A stretch of DNA of 47,356 nt, taken from assembly GCF_003501885.1 (NCBI RefSeq), contig NZ_QWFA01000046.1, positions 1 through 47,356 of the forward strand, written 5' to 3'. The DNA comes from Streptomyces globisporus (GTDB lineage: Bacteria > Actinomycetota > Actinomycetes > Streptomycetales > Streptomycetaceae). The translations under genes were made by a program, and so were the position numbers. The notes beneath the pieces were generated by a model. It searched no databases. It had not been told where the DNA came from and was given only the letters and a program-made list of their open reading frames with translations. This document shows positions 17,516-27,102 of the stretch, piece after piece (position 1 is the first letter of the stretch; each line of letters begins with the position of its first letter).

Positions 17516-18757
17516 TCAGCGGAGGGCCGAGCCCGCCGTCCACTTCTTCCAGGTCATGTTCCAGCCGCTGAGCCCGTTGTCCGGGGCGACCTTCTTGTCC
17601 TTGGAGTTGACGACCTCGACCACGTCGCCGATGAGGGTCCGGTCGAAGAACCAGCCGCCGGGGGTGGAGCCACCGCCGCCCTTGGCGTCGCGCAGCCCGA
17701 TGCAGCCGTGGCTGACGTTCCGCTCGCCGAAGACGGACTCGTCGGCCCAGTAGTTGCCGTGCAGGAAAGTGCCGGAGGTGGTGAGCCGGATCGCGTGCGG
17801 GACGTCCTTGATGTCGTACTCGCCCTTGCCCTCCTTGTCCGTGAAGCCGACGGTCGCCCCGTTCATCCGGGTCACCTCGTGCATCTCGGTGACCACCATC
17901 TTCCCGTTGTACGTGGTGGTCTTCGGGGCCCCCGCGGTGATCGGGACCGTACTGACGAGTTCGCCGTCCCGGCGGACCTCCATGGTCTTGGCCTCCGCGT
18001 CGACCCGGGAGATCTGGTGGCGGCCGACGGTGAAGACGACGGTCTTGTCCTGGCTGCCGTAGACGCCCGGGGCACCCTCGACGTCGCGCAGCCCGATGTC
18101 GACGGTGACCTCGGTGCCGGGCTTCCAGTACGTCTTCGGGCGGAAGTCGAGCCGGTCCTTGCCGAACCAGTGGCCGGCGACCTCCACCACCGGATCGGAC
18201 GTCACCCGGATGGCCTTCTCCACCGCGGCCCGGTCGGCGATCGGGCGGTTGAAGGCAAAGGAAACGATCATGCCGGTGCCCACGGTGGACCGGTTCTCCG
18301 GTTTGAAGTATCCGATGAAGCGGTGCTCGGGCACGAGCGTGGTGAACGTGGCGTGCCGGGCGGAGCGCCGGCCCCGTGCGTCCACGGCCACCGCGTCGAT
18401 GCTGTACTTCGCGGCAAGGGCGAGCCGGGCCACCTTGGGCTCCGGGGCCCAGGAGCGTCCGTCCTCGGCGATGCGCCCGGCGACCGTCTGCTGCTGCGCG
18501 TCCTCGATCCGCATGACCTTCACGCTCTCCAGCCGCCCGTCGGGGACCTTCACCGCGATCCGGGTCTCCTCGTCGACGTCCTTCGCCCCGTTCTCGGGGA
18601 AGACGCTGATCACGTCGCCGGGGGACCGTGCCTTGCCGTTGAGCAGGGCCTCCCGGGTGTCGGTGCAGCCGGTCAGCAGGGCCAGCACGGTCAGCAGTCC
18701 TGCCCAGGTCAGCACGGCGGCCGAGGAGGCGCGTGCGCTCTTCGCTGTGTGGTTCAC
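17516..18757 (-). CDS. Lipoprotein L,D-transpeptidase with Ig-like domains, copy 2
   Basis: The product is 413 aa from a GTG start. It has a perfect lipobox LTGC (Cys31), Ig-like modules, and a YkuD domain with SHGCIGLRD (Cys352). The region GHWFGKDRLDFRPKTYWKPG is nearly identical to the equivalent in the downstream paralogue, but the N-terminal third is divergent, so this is an old tandem duplication. The C-terminal tail (GLSGWNMTWKKWTAGS) matches the paralogue's Trp-rich tail. There are 232 bp between the two genes, so separate promoters are likely. The role is 3-3 peptidoglycan crosslinking. Confidence 0.95.
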   Translation of the reverse strand: MNHTAKSARASSAAVLTWAGLLTVLALLTGCTDTREALLNGKARSPGDVISVFPENGAKDVDEETRIAVKVPDGRLESVKVMRIEDAQQQTVAGRIAEDGRSWAPEPKVARLALAAKYSIDAVAVDARGRRSARHATFTTLVPEHRFIGYFKPENRSTVGTGMIVSFAFNRPIADRAAVEKAIRVTSDPVVEVAGHWFGKDRLDFRPKTYWKPGTEVTVDIGLRDVEGAPGVYGSQDKTVVFTVGRHQISRVDAEAKTMEVRRDGELVSTVPITAGAPKTTTYNGKMVVTEMHEVTRMNGATVGFTDKEGKGEYDIKDVPHAIRLTTSGTFLHGNYWADESVFGERNVSHGCIGLRDAKGGGGSTPGGWFFDRTLIGDVVEVVNSKDKKVAPDNGLSGWNMTWKKWTAGSALR

Positions 18758-18910
18758 GCTCCCCCAACGACCAGGGCCGGTCGGGGGAAACGTGAGTGCG
18801 GGCCGCCCGGTGGGCAGAACAGAGGGGAGGACTACCTGGAAGGGGCCGCGGCCGGGACGTCGCGCGCCCCTTCGTAGGTGCCCGTCCTACGAGCCGCGGG
18901 AGGCTACACG

Positions 18911-21202
18911 GTGTCGAGCGCAGCCGAGCAGGAGGCAGTACAGGGTCCCGAGCGGGAGGCGGTGCAGGATCCGGGGACGGTGGCCGCCGTCCGCGCGGAG
19001 ATCGTGGAGGTGCAGCGCACCGAGCACGCCGAAGCCGTACGGGCCGCGACCCCGGCCCCCGCCGTGTGGCCCGGGGCTCCGATGCCGCTGGGGGCCCGCT
19101 TCCGGGTCGGCCCGGACGGGGTGGCGGGGACGAACTTCGCGCTGTGGGCGGGCGGGGCCGAGGCGGTCGAGCTGTGTCTGTTCGACGAGCGGGGCGTCGA
19201 GACGCGCTGTCCGCTGACCGAGCTGACCCATGAGATCTGGCACGGCTTCGTCCCCGGCGTACGCCCCGGTCAGCGTTACGGCTACCGGGTGCACGGCCGT
19301 TGGGACCCGTGGACGGGGGCCCGCTGGAACGCGGCGAAGCTGCTGCTCGACCCGTACGCCCGTGCGGTCGACGGGACCTTCACCCTGCCGCCCGAGGTCT
19401 ACGGGCACGTCCGGGACTGGCCGGACCAGCATGTCGCCGACACCGTGCGCGACGACCGGGACTCGGCCGCGTACGTCCCCAAGGGCGTGGTCGTCCACGA
19501 TGACGACGACTGGGTGGAGGACCGGCGGCCCAAGACCCCGTGGGCCGACTCGGTCATCTACGAGCTGCACGTACGCGGCTTCACCAAGCTGCACCCCGAC
19601 ATCCCGCCCGAGCTGCGCGGCACGTACGCCGGTCTGGCGCATCCGGCGGCGATCGAGCACCTCACCCGGCTCGGGGTGACCGCCGTCGAACTACTGCCGG
19701 TGCACCAGTTCGCCCACGAGGACCATCTGCTGCGGCGCGGGCTGCACAACCACTGGGGCTACAACTCCATCGGCTACTTCGCCCCGCACGCCGACTACTC
19801 CGCCTCCGGCACCGCCGGCCAGCAGGTCGGCGAGTTCAAGCGGATGGTGCGCGCGCTGCACGACGCCGGGATCGAGGTGATCCTCGACGTCGTCTACAAC
19901 CACACCGCGGAGGCGGGTGAACTGGGGCCGATGCTGTCGCTGCGCGGCATCGACAACCGCGGCTACTACCGCCTGGAGGGCGACCCCCGCCGCTACGCGG
20001 ACTACACCGGCTGCGGCAACACCCTGCACGTCGTGCAGCCCCAGGTGCTGCGGCTCATCACCGACTCGCTGCGCTACTGGGTCACCGAGATGGGCGTCGA
20101 CGGCTTCCGCTTCGACCTTGCGGCGGCGCTGGCCCGCTCGATGCACGACGTGGACATGCTCTCCCCGTTCCTCGCGGTGATCGCCCAGGACCCGGTGCTG
20201 CGCCGGGTGAAACTGATCGCCGAGCCGTGGGACGTCGGCAACGGCGGCTACCAGGTGGGGGCCTTCCCGCCCCTGTGGACCGAGTGGAACGACCGCTACC
20301 GCGACGCCGTACGGGACTTCTGGCGCGGCGCCCTCCCCGACGTACGGGATCTCGGCTACCGGCTGACCGGCTCCAGCGACCTGTACGCCTGGGGCGGACG
20401 CCGCCCGTACGCCTCGGTCAACTTCGTCACCGCGCACGACGGCTTCACCCTGCGCGACCTGGTCTCCTACGAGCAGAAGCACAACGAGGCGAACGGGGAG
20501 GGCAACCGGGACGGGACGAACGACAACCGGGCGTGGAACTGCGGGACGGAGGGCGAGAGCGACGATCCGGAGATCAACGCGCTGCGCCGCCGCCAGCTCC
20601 GCAATCTGCTGACCACGCTGCTGCTGTCCACCGGGGTGCCGATGCTGGTGGCGGGCGACGAGATGGGCCGGACGCAGGGCGGGAACAACAACGCCTACTG
20701 TCAGGACAACGAGACAGGCTGGGTCGACTGGTCGCTGCTCGACCAGCCGCAGTGGCGCGAGCTGACCGCGTTGACGGCCCGGGTGCTGACCCTGCGCCGG
20801 ACCCATCCGGTGCTGCGGCGCCGCGCGTTCTTCTCCGGCCGGGCGCAGGCCCCGGACGGGCTGCGGGATCTGGCGTGGTTCGCCCGGGACGGCCGGGAGA
20901 TGACCGAGGGCGACTGGTACGCGCCCGCCGCCACGCTCGGGCTCTACCTCTCCGGGCGGGACATCCCGGGGCGGGACGCGTGGGGCGAGCCGGTGACCGA
21001 CGACAGCTTCCTGGCCGTCCTGCACGCGGGCGCGGAGCCGACGTCCTTCGCCCTCCCCGGAGCGCCGTGGGGAGACACGTACGAACTGGTCCTGGACACC
21101 TCCCGGGAGGAGCAGGCGGAGGCTCCGGGCACGCTGCTGGACGGCGGTACGGAGCTGACGGTGCCGGCCCGTTCGGTGCTGCTGCTGCGGGTGGTGGAGT
21201 AA
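18911..21202 (+). CDS. glgX: Glycogen debranching enzyme GlgX (isoamylase type)
   Basis: The product is 763 aa from GTG 18911, with GGGAGG seven bases upstream; a start at 18878 lacks such a site. An N-terminal CBM48 (residues about 50-150; FRVGPDGVAGTNFALWAGG) is followed by a GH13 barrel. Catalytic residues are Asp402 (GFRFD), Glu438 (IAEPWD) and Asp510 (TAHDG). It hydrolyses alpha-1,6 branch points of phosphorylase-limited glycogen, so it should act with GlgP encoded at 38604-41273. The first 40 residues are acidic, Ala/Glu/Gln-rich and not conserved in the fold. It is transcribed away from the L,D-transpeptidase genes. Confidence 0.95.
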   Translation: MSSAAEQEAVQGPEREAVQDPGTVAAVRAEIVEVQRTEHAEAVRAATPAPAVWPGAPMPLGARFRVGPDGVAGTNFALWAGGAEAVELCLFDERGVETRCPLTELTHEIWHGFVPGVRPGQRYGYRVHGRWDPWTGARWNAAKLLLDPYARAVDGTFTLPPEVYGHVRDWPDQHVADTVRDDRDSAAYVPKGVVVHDDDDWVEDRRPKTPWADSVIYELHVRGFTKLHPDIPPELRGTYAGLAHPAAIEHLTRLGVTAVELLPVHQFAHEDHLLRRGLHNHWGYNSIGYFAPHADYSASGTAGQQVGEFKRMVRALHDAGIEVILDVVYNHTAEAGELGPMLSLRGIDNRGYYRLEGDPRRYADYTGCGNTLHVVQPQVLRLITDSLRYWVTEMGVDGFRFDLAAALARSMHDVDMLSPFLAVIAQDPVLRRVKLIAEPWDVGNGGYQVGAFPPLWTEWNDRYRDAVRDFWRGALPDVRDLGYRLTGSSDLYAWGGRRPYASVNFVTAHDGFTLRDLVSYEQKHNEANGEGNRDGTNDNRAWNCGTEGESDDPEINALRRRQLRNLLTTLLLSTGVPMLVAGDEMGRTQGGNNNAYCQDNETGWVDWSLLDQPQWRELTALTARVLTLRRTHPVLRRRAFFSGRAQAPDGLRDLAWFARDGREMTEGDWYAPAATLGLYLSGRDIPGRDAWGEPVTDDSFLAVLHAGAEPTSFALPGAPWGDTYELVLDTSREEQAEAPGTLLDGGTELTVPARSVLLLRVVE

Positions 21203-21218
21203 CGGGGTGCGGGAGGGC

Positions 21219-21872
21219 TCAGCCGAGGATGCCCCGGTCGTAGCCGACGGCGACGGCCGCGGCCCGGTCCTTGGCGCCCAGTTTGGCGAAGACATGGGTG
21301 AGGTGGGTCTTCACGGTCGCCTCGCTGATGAACAGTTCGGCGGCGATCTCCCGGTTGGTGGTGCCCCGCGCCACCAGGACCAGCACCTCCCGCTCCCGGG
21401 CCGACAGGGCGGTCTCGGCGGGGTCGGCGGCGGGGGTGCGGACCCGGGTCATCAGCCGGGAGGCGACGGCGGGCGACAGGACGCTGCGCCCGTCGGCGGC
21501 GGCCCGGACGGCGGCGAACAGCTCGTCGCGCGGCGCGTCCTTGAGGAGGTAGCCGGTCGCGCCGGCCTCGATCGCGGGGAGGGTGTCGGAGTCGGTGTCG
21601 TACGTGGTCAGCACCAGGACCTTCGAGCGGGCGCCGCGCCGGGTGAGCTCCGCGATGGCCGCCACTCCCCCGCCGCCGGGCATCCGCAGGTCCATCAGGA
21701 CGACGTCGGGGTCGAGTTCGTCGACGACGGAGAGCGCCTCCACGCCGTTGGCCGCCTCGCCGAGCACCTCGAAGCCGGGGGCGGCGGTGAACATGCCGCG
21801 CAGCCCGTCCCGGACGACCGGGTGGTCGTCGACGACGACGAGGGTGACGGTACGGGCGGGGGTCTCGGTCAT
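21219..21872 (-). CDS. NarL/LuxR-family response regulator
   Basis: The product is 217 aa. The receiver domain has acidic Asp15-Asp16, phosphoacceptor Asp61 (VVLMDLRMP) and the conserved Lys in GYLLKDAP. A LuxR-type helix-turn-helix occupies about residues 150-217 (LSAREREVLVLVARGTTNRE, then ISEATVKTHLTHVFAKLGAK). It follows its cognate sensor kinase on the same strand after 91 bp and is the last gene of an ABC transporter/two-component operon. It converges with glgX, with 16 bp between stops. Confidence 0.95.
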   Translation of the reverse strand: MTETPARTVTLVVVDDHPVVRDGLRGMFTAAPGFEVLGEAANGVEALSVVDELDPDVVLMDLRMPGGGGVAAIAELTRRGARSKVLVLTTYDTDSDTLPAIEAGATGYLLKDAPRDELFAAVRAAADGRSVLSPAVASRLMTRVRTPAADPAETALSAREREVLVLVARGTTNREIAAELFISEATVKTHLTHVFAKLGAKDRAAAVAVGYDRGILG

Positions 21873-21891
21873 GATCGCACCGTACGGGGGC

Positions 21892-21981
21892 TCACGGGTG
21901 TCTGACCAGGGCCTGCGGCGGGGCGGATCACGGGTGCCCGATCCGGTTGCACCGCAGGGCCGTTCACGGGTGCCTGACCAG
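21892..21981. repeat. Three near-repeats spaced exactly 36 bp at the 3' end of the sensor kinase gene
   Basis: TCACGGGTGTCTGACCAG (21892), TCACGGGTGCCCGATCCG (21928) and TCACGGGTGCCTGACCAG (21964) start 36 bp apart. The third encodes the kinase C-terminus and stop (read on the minus strand); the first two lie beyond it, in the gap to the response regulator. In each copy the minus strand would again read a His-Pro-stop. Confidence 0.6.
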
Positions 21982-23253
21982 CGGGACCCTGGCCGACACC
22001 GCCGTGCCGCCGCCCGGTTCCGCCTCGACCTCGACCGCGCCGGCGATGCGCTCCGCGCGGGCCCGCATGCCGCCGAGGCCGAAGCCGCCGGTGCGGCTCG
22101 CCGGGGCGGCGGCCGCCGGGTCGAAGCCGCGGCCGTCGTCCCGTACGTCCAGGGTCAGTTCGTCGTCCATGAAGGACAGTGTCACGCCGACCCTGGACGC
22201 CCCGGCGTGCCGCGCGGCGTTCGCCAGCGCCTCGCCCGCGATGCGCAGCAGGGTGGCGGCGATCTCGTCGTGGACCGGTTCGACGGTGCCGGTGACGGTG
22301 AAGTCGGCCCGGACGCGGTGCTGTTCGGCCCAGGCCGCGACGGTCTTCTCCAGTGCCCCGGGCAGCTCGTCGTGTTCCAGGGCGGCGGGGGCCAGGTTGT
22401 GCACGGAGCGGCGGGCCTCGCCGAGGCTGCGGCGGGCGAGGGCGGCGGCCCGGTCGAGGTGGAGGCGGGCGGTCTCCGGGTCGCGGTCGGTGAGCGAGGC
22501 GACGACCTGGAGCTGGGCGATGATCCCGGTGAGGCCCTGGGCGAGGGTGTCGTGGATCTCGGCGGCGAGCCGGCGCCGCTCGTCGTCGACCCCGGCCTCC
22601 CGTGCCTGAACGAGGAGTTGGGCGTGCAGGGCCGCGTTCTCGGCCATGGCCTGCTCCAGCCGGAGGTTGGTGCGCTCCAGTTCGGCGATGGTCGCGACCT
22701 GGATGCGGGCCTTCTCCTCCTCGCGCATGCCGACGTGCCAGAAGAAGAGGGCGAGGGCGGAGTTGACGAGGTAGAGCGCGCCGAGGGCGACCCAGTTCAT
22801 CAGGGTGGCGGGCGGCAGTCCCCCGCTCTGCGAACCGGCGAGGGTGAGGGCGGTGGCGAGCAGCCCGGCGCGGACGAAGCGCTTGGGGAGCAGGGGTTCG
22901 ACGTCGAAGTAGCCGAGGGCCGCGTAGATCGCGAAGAACGGGTTGAGCCAGGACAGGGTGAAGGCGAGGACGGTCCGGGCGGTGTAGTAGGCCGCCCCGG
23001 CCGGGGCGCCCGGCACGGTACGGGGGCGGGTCCGGCCCCACCAGACCTGGAGCCCGTATGCGACCGCGACCAGGACCCCGGCGGCGTACATCTCGGTACG
23101 GGTCATGATCAGGTCGGCGGCGACGGCCCCGACGAGGGTGGTGAGGGTGAGGACGGCGTAGGGCCCGTACCGGTAGAACTGCTCCCAGCGGTCCTCGATC
23201 GTGCGGGGCCCCGTCGCGCCGGACGGGTAGGGGGAGCAGGGCGGCTGCGTCAT
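21964..23253 (-). CDS. Sensor histidine kinase (NarL-partner, DesK-like HisKA_3 type)
   Basis: The product is 429 aa from ATG 23253; the frame is open further upstream, but that part lies inside the permease gene. The N-terminal half has about five membrane helices (residues 30-175), followed by a coiled-coil (EEEKARIQVATIAELERTNL). The phosphoacceptor is His234 in AAEIHDTLAQGLTGIIAQL. The HATPase domain contains GEALANAARHAGAS and GGFGLGGMRARAERI. There is no large extracellular sensor, so it probably senses membrane state or the co-encoded ABC transporter. It starts 14 bp after the permease stop. Confidence 0.93.
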   Translation of the reverse strand: MTQPPCSPYPSGATGPRTIEDRWEQFYRYGPYAVLTLTTLVGAVAADLIMTRTEMYAAGVLVAVAYGLQVWWGRTRPRTVPGAPAGAAYYTARTVLAFTLSWLNPFFAIYAALGYFDVEPLLPKRFVRAGLLATALTLAGSQSGGLPPATLMNWVALGALYLVNSALALFFWHVGMREEEKARIQVATIAELERTNLRLEQAMAENAALHAQLLVQAREAGVDDERRRLAAEIHDTLAQGLTGIIAQLQVVASLTDRDPETARLHLDRAAALARRSLGEARRSVHNLAPAALEHDELPGALEKTVAAWAEQHRVRADFTVTGTVEPVHDEIAATLLRIAGEALANAARHAGASRVGVTLSFMDDELTLDVRDDGRGFDPAAAAPASRTGGFGLGGMRARAERIAGAVEVEAEPGGGTAVSARVPLVRHP

Positions 23254-23267
23254 GCGCGCAGTCTCCG

Positions 23268-24068
23268 TCACTGCCACCGGAAGAGTCGAGCGGCCGCAGC
23301 GCCCAGACCGACCGTCCACAGGGCGAGGATCCCGAGGTGGATCCAGCCCGGCCAGCTCCCGGACGCGGCCTGCTCCAGCGCCTGGGATGCGGCCCCGAAC
23401 GGGGTGATCTCGACGATGCGGCGCAGAACGTCGGGCATCGCCTGCACGGGAAGCCACACCCCGGCGCTGAACATCATCACCAGGTACGCGCCCGTGCCGA
23501 CCGCGGTGGCCGCCTTCGAAGTGCGCGCCACGGCGCAGATCGTGGAGCCCAGCGTCAGCGCGGCGGCGACGGCGAGCAGCAGCGCCAGCAGGTAGCCGGG
23601 GAGCTGTTCGGGCAGCGCGACCCCGTAGGCGATCCGGCCGACGGCGGTGACGAGGAGCGCGGAGGCGAGGCAGGCCGCGCCGTGCAGCAGGATCTGGGCG
23701 GAGAGCAGGGCTGAGGCCCGCACCGGAGTGACGGACATCCGGCGCAGGATGCCACGCTCGCGGTAGGCGGTCAGGACCGGCGGCATCGCCTGGACCGCCG
23801 CCGTGATCATGGCGAGCAGGATCGAGATGGGGACGTACAGGTCGATGACGCGCCGTCCGCCGAGGTCGTCCTGCGCCTCCTTGAAGGCGGGGATGAAGCC
23901 GAGGATCACCAGGAGGACGGAGGGGAAGGCGAAAATCCAGAACAGGTTGCCCGGTTCGCGGAGGAAGAGCCTGGTCTCGGCGATCAGGACGGCGGCCGCG
24001 GGACCGCGTCGCCGGGCGGCGGGCAACCCGGGGGCGGTGGCCGGTGCGGTGGTGTTCTCGGTCGGCAT
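23268..24068 (-). CDS. ABC-2 type transporter permease
   Basis: The product is 266 aa with six predicted helices in the ABC-2 arrangement (NLFWIFAFPSVLLVILGFIP, then YRERGILRRMSVTPV before helix 3, and AVGTGAYLVMMFSAGVWLPV). The ERGILRRMSVTPV coupling segment is typical of drug or lipid export permeases. Its ATG lies one base after the ATPase stop, so translation is coupled. It presumably forms a homodimer with two ATPase subunits to export a lipid, antibiotic or peptide of unknown identity. Confidence 0.93.
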   Translation of the reverse strand: MPTENTTAPATAPGLPAARRRGPAAAVLIAETRLFLREPGNLFWIFAFPSVLLVILGFIPAFKEAQDDLGGRRVIDLYVPISILLAMITAAVQAMPPVLTAYRERGILRRMSVTPVRASALLSAQILLHGAACLASALLVTAVGRIAYGVALPEQLPGYLLALLLAVAAALTLGSTICAVARTSKAATAVGTGAYLVMMFSAGVWLPVQAMPDVLRRIVEITPFGAASQALEQAASGSWPGWIHLGILALWTVGLGAAAARLFRWQ

Positions 24069-24069
24069 G

Positions 24070-24987
24070 TCAGACGTCCTGTCCAGTGAGGTCGAGGAAG
24101 GCTTCGTCGAGGCTGGTCTCGGTGATGCGCAGCCGCAGGGCGGTGACGCCGAGCTCGGCGAGCAGGGCGACGAACGGGGTGACCGTCTCGTCGGTGCCGT
24201 GCAGCGTGAGCGTCCCCTCGCGGTCGGGCGGGGTCACGGTCGCGACGCCGGGAAGTGCGGTGAGCCGGGTGAGGTCGGGGCCGGTGAGCGCCCGGGAGGG
24301 GATGAAGGAGAGGACGGTGGAGCCGGTGGCCTGCCGGATCAGCCCGGCCGGGGTGTCCAGGGCGACGACCTTGCCCCGGTCGATGACGGCGATCCGGTCG
24401 CAGAGGCGCTGCGCCTCCTCCATGAAGTGGGTGACGAGCAGGACGGTCACCCCGCCGTCGCGGATCTCCTCGATGAGCTTCCAGGTGTCGCGGCGGGCGC
24501 GCGGGTCGAGCCCGGTGGTCAGCTCGTCGAGCACGACGACCTTCGGGTCGCCGATCAGGGCGAGGGCGATGAACAGCCGCTGTTTCTGGCCACCGGAGAG
24601 CTTCGCGAACCGGGTGGAGAGCCGGTCGGTCAGACCGAGCCGGTCGGCGAGCGGCCGCCAGTCGACGGGGGCCGGGTAGAGCGCGGCGTAGAGCTCCAGC
24701 GCCTCCCGTACGGTCAGTTTGGCCTGGAGCTCGCTCTCCTGGAGCTGGGCGCCGAGCAGCCGGGTCACCCGGTCGTGGTCGGCGACGGGGTCGAGCCCGG
24801 CGACCCGGACCGTGCCGGCGTCGGGGATGCGCAGGCCCTCCACGCATTCGACGGTGGTGGTCTTGCCCGCCCCGTTGGGGCCGAGGATGCCGAAGATCTC
24901 GCCCTCCTCGACGGAGAAGGAGACGCCGTCGACCACGTCGCGGCCCGCGTAGGTCTTGCGCACCCCGGTGACTTCGATGATTGCCAT
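24070..24987 (-). CDS. ABC-2 transporter ATP-binding protein
   Basis: The product is 305 aa. It has Walker A GPNGAGKTT, the Q-loop region LLGAQLQESELQAKLTVREA, signature LSGGQKQR, Walker B VVLDELTTGLD and an H-loop (LLVTHFMEEA). The C-terminal 80 residues are the DrrA-type extension seen in drug-resistance and antibiotic-export ATPases. Walker B ends LDEL, keeping the catalytic Glu. It is first in the operon ATPase-permease-kinase-regulator. It is divergent from the exporter gene at 25186 across 198 bp, which must hold both promoters. Confidence 0.95.
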   Translation of the reverse strand: MAIIEVTGVRKTYAGRDVVDGVSFSVEEGEIFGILGPNGAGKTTTVECVEGLRIPDAGTVRVAGLDPVADHDRVTRLLGAQLQESELQAKLTVREALELYAALYPAPVDWRPLADRLGLTDRLSTRFAKLSGGQKQRLFIALALIGDPKVVVLDELTTGLDPRARRDTWKLIEEIRDGGVTVLLVTHFMEEAQRLCDRIAVIDRGKVVALDTPAGLIRQATGSTVLSFIPSRALTGPDLTRLTALPGVATVTPPDREGTLTLHGTDETVTPFVALLAELGVTALRLRITETSLDEAFLDLTGQDV

Positions 24988-25185
24988 GCCCTCAGGGTTC
25001 CGGCGGGCGGACCGGGCCGGTATCCGCCGTCACGCTCGACGTCGTATCAGCCGATCGGTTGACGGCGGAGTACGACCGGGTGCGACCGGACCGGTCGAAC
25101 GGAGAGGGAGCGGGGGGTGAGCGGGCGGCGGGCGGCCGGAAATTGGGAGGCCCGATGTCAGTGGTGAAACGTAGGCTCGGCCCTG

Positions 25186-27102
25186 ATGCCCAAAATGCCT
25201 GCAGAGCGCACGGACCGGTCCGCCGTGCGCTCCCTCCTGCGTCTGTGGCCCTATGTCCGACCCGTGCGGGTGCGCCTGTTCACGGCCGCCTTCGTGGCGA
25301 TCCTGGCGTCCTGTCTGGGCCTGGTGATCCCGCTGGTCCTGAAGTGGATGGTGGACGGCCCGGTCGCCGACCGCGATCCGGGCGGGGTGTGGCTGGGGGC
25401 GCTGTATCTGCTGCTGCTCGGCATCGCGGAGGCGCTGCTGTTCGGGTTCCGTCGGTGGCTGGTGGCGCGGCCGCTGGCCGGGGTCGAGGCGGCGATGCGG
25501 GCGGACCTCTTCCGCCATCTGCAACGGCTGCCGGTCGCGTTCCACGACCGCTGGGCCTCGGGTCAGCTGCTGTCGCGCGGGACGACGGACCTGATGCTGC
25601 TGCGGATGTTCCTGGCGTTCCCGCTGACCTTCCTGGTCGTCAACACGGCGACGATCCTCGTCGGGTTCGTCCTTCTGTTCGCCCAGGACTGGACGCTCGG
25701 TCTGGTGCTGCTGGCGCCCGCGGTGCCGCTGGTCATCCTGTGCTCGCTGTTCGAGACGAAGTACTCGGTGGTCGCGCGCCGGGCCCAGGACCAGGTCGGC
25801 GACCTCACCACGGTCGTCGAGGAGAGCGTCCTGGGCATCCGCATCGTCAAGGGCTTCGGCCGGCACCGCAGCCAGGCACGGGCGTTCAAGGCGCTGGCGC
25901 ACCGGCTGCGCGACACGGAGCTGGGCAAGGCCCGGCTGCTCGCCGGGATCTGGGCGCTGATCACCGCCATCCCGGAGCTGGCGATCGGCGCGGCGCTGGT
26001 GCTCGGCACGATCCAGGTGGCGGACGGGACGCTGTCGGCGGGCACGCTGGTGGCGTTCCTGTCCACGGCGCTCGCGCTGCGCTGGCCGGTGGAGTCGATC
26101 GGCTTCCTGCTGGCGATGAGCCAGGAGTCGGCGACCGCCACCGACCGGTACTTCGAGGTGATGGACGTGGCGGAGGAGCGGGGCGCCGTCGCCGGACGGG
26201 AGGGCGCACCGGCCACCGCGTCGGGGATGGTGTTCGAGGGCGTCGCGTTCCGCTACCCGGACGCGGACCCGGACTCCCCGCCCGTCCTGTCCGGCATCGA
26301 TCTGCACATCCGGCCCGGTGAGACGCTGGCCCTCGTCGGGGGTACGGGGTCGGGCAAGACGACGCTGACGGCGCTGGTGCCCCGGCTGCACGAGGTGACC
26401 GGCGGGCGGATCACGCTGGACGGCGAGGACATCGCCACGATGGAGCGCTCGCGGCTGCGGGAGCTGGTGTCGGTGGCGTTCGAGGAGCCGACGCTGTTCT
26501 CCGCGACGGTCGGCGAGAACGTGACGATGGGCGCGGCGGACGCGGACGAGGAGCAGGTGCGCCGGGCGCTGTCGGTGGCCCAGGCCGACTTCGTGCACGA
26601 GCTGCCGCAGGGGCTGGACACGGAGGTCGGCGAGCAGGGCCTGAGCCTCTCCGGCGGCCAGCGCCAGCGCCTGGCGCTGGCCCGGGCGGTGGTCGGCGAG
26701 CCGCGCTTCCTGGTGCTGGACGACCCGCTCTCAGCGCTGGACGTGCACACGGAGACGCTGGTGGAGGCCGCGCTGCGGAAGGTCCTGGCGCGGACGACGG
26801 CGGTGGTCGTGGCGCACCGCCCGTCGACCGTGATGCTGGCGGACCGGGTGGCGCTGCTGTCCGGGGGCCGGATCGCCGCGGTCGGCACGCATCAGGAGCT
26901 GCTGCGCGACAACGCGGAGTACGCCTGGCTGATGTCGGGCGCGGGGTCCGGCGGGGCGGACGGCCCGGTGGCGGCGCCCAGGAGCGTCGGGGCCTTCGAC
27001 GCCGGCCACGGGCCCGGGCACGACGACGCCGCACCGCACCCCGCCGCGCCGAAGAGCGCCCCCGCCCAGCAGGTTCCCGCCGAGGAGGGCAGTGCCCGAT
27101 GA
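25186..27102 (+). CDS. ABC exporter half-transporter, subunit with degenerate Walker B
   Basis: The product is 638 aa: an N-terminal six-helix exporter domain (about 20-310) and a nucleotide-binding domain (about 345-600). Walker A is GGTGSGKTT, the signature is intact LSGGQ (488-492), and the H-loop is VAHRPS. Walker B reads LVLDDPLSALD, so Asp513 replaces the catalytic Glu. This is the pattern of the degenerate half in heterodimeric exporters. The last 40 residues are a Gly/Pro/Ala/His tail. Its stop overlaps the ATG of the partner gene (ATGA at 27099). Confidence 0.94.
   Translation: MPKMPAERTDRSAVRSLLRLWPYVRPVRVRLFTAAFVAILASCLGLVIPLVLKWMVDGPVADRDPGGVWLGALYLLLLGIAEALLFGFRRWLVARPLAGVEAAMRADLFRHLQRLPVAFHDRWASGQLLSRGTTDLMLLRMFLAFPLTFLVVNTATILVGFVLLFAQDWTLGLVLLAPAVPLVILCSLFETKYSVVARRAQDQVGDLTTVVEESVLGIRIVKGFGRHRSQARAFKALAHRLRDTELGKARLLAGIWALITAIPELAIGAALVLGTIQVADGTLSAGTLVAFLSTALALRWPVESIGFLLAMSQESATATDRYFEVMDVAEERGAVAGREGAPATASGMVFEGVAFRYPDADPDSPPVLSGIDLHIRPGETLALVGGTGSGKTTLTALVPRLHEVTGGRITLDGEDIATMERSRLRELVSVAFEEPTLFSATVGENVTMGAADADEEQVRRALSVAQADFVHELPQGLDTEVGEQGLSLSGGQRQRLALARAVVGEPRFLVLDDPLSALDVHTETLVEAALRKVLARTTAVVVAHRPSTVMLADRVALLSGGRIAAVGTHQELLRDNAEYAWLMSGAGSGGADGPVAAPRSVGAFDAGHGPGHDDAAPHPAAPKSAPAQQVPAEEGSAR

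Noticed and set aside
16805..18877. 690-residue plus-strand frame opposite the L,D-transpeptidases
   Set aside because: Spans two real genes in antisense and lacks any recognisable fold.
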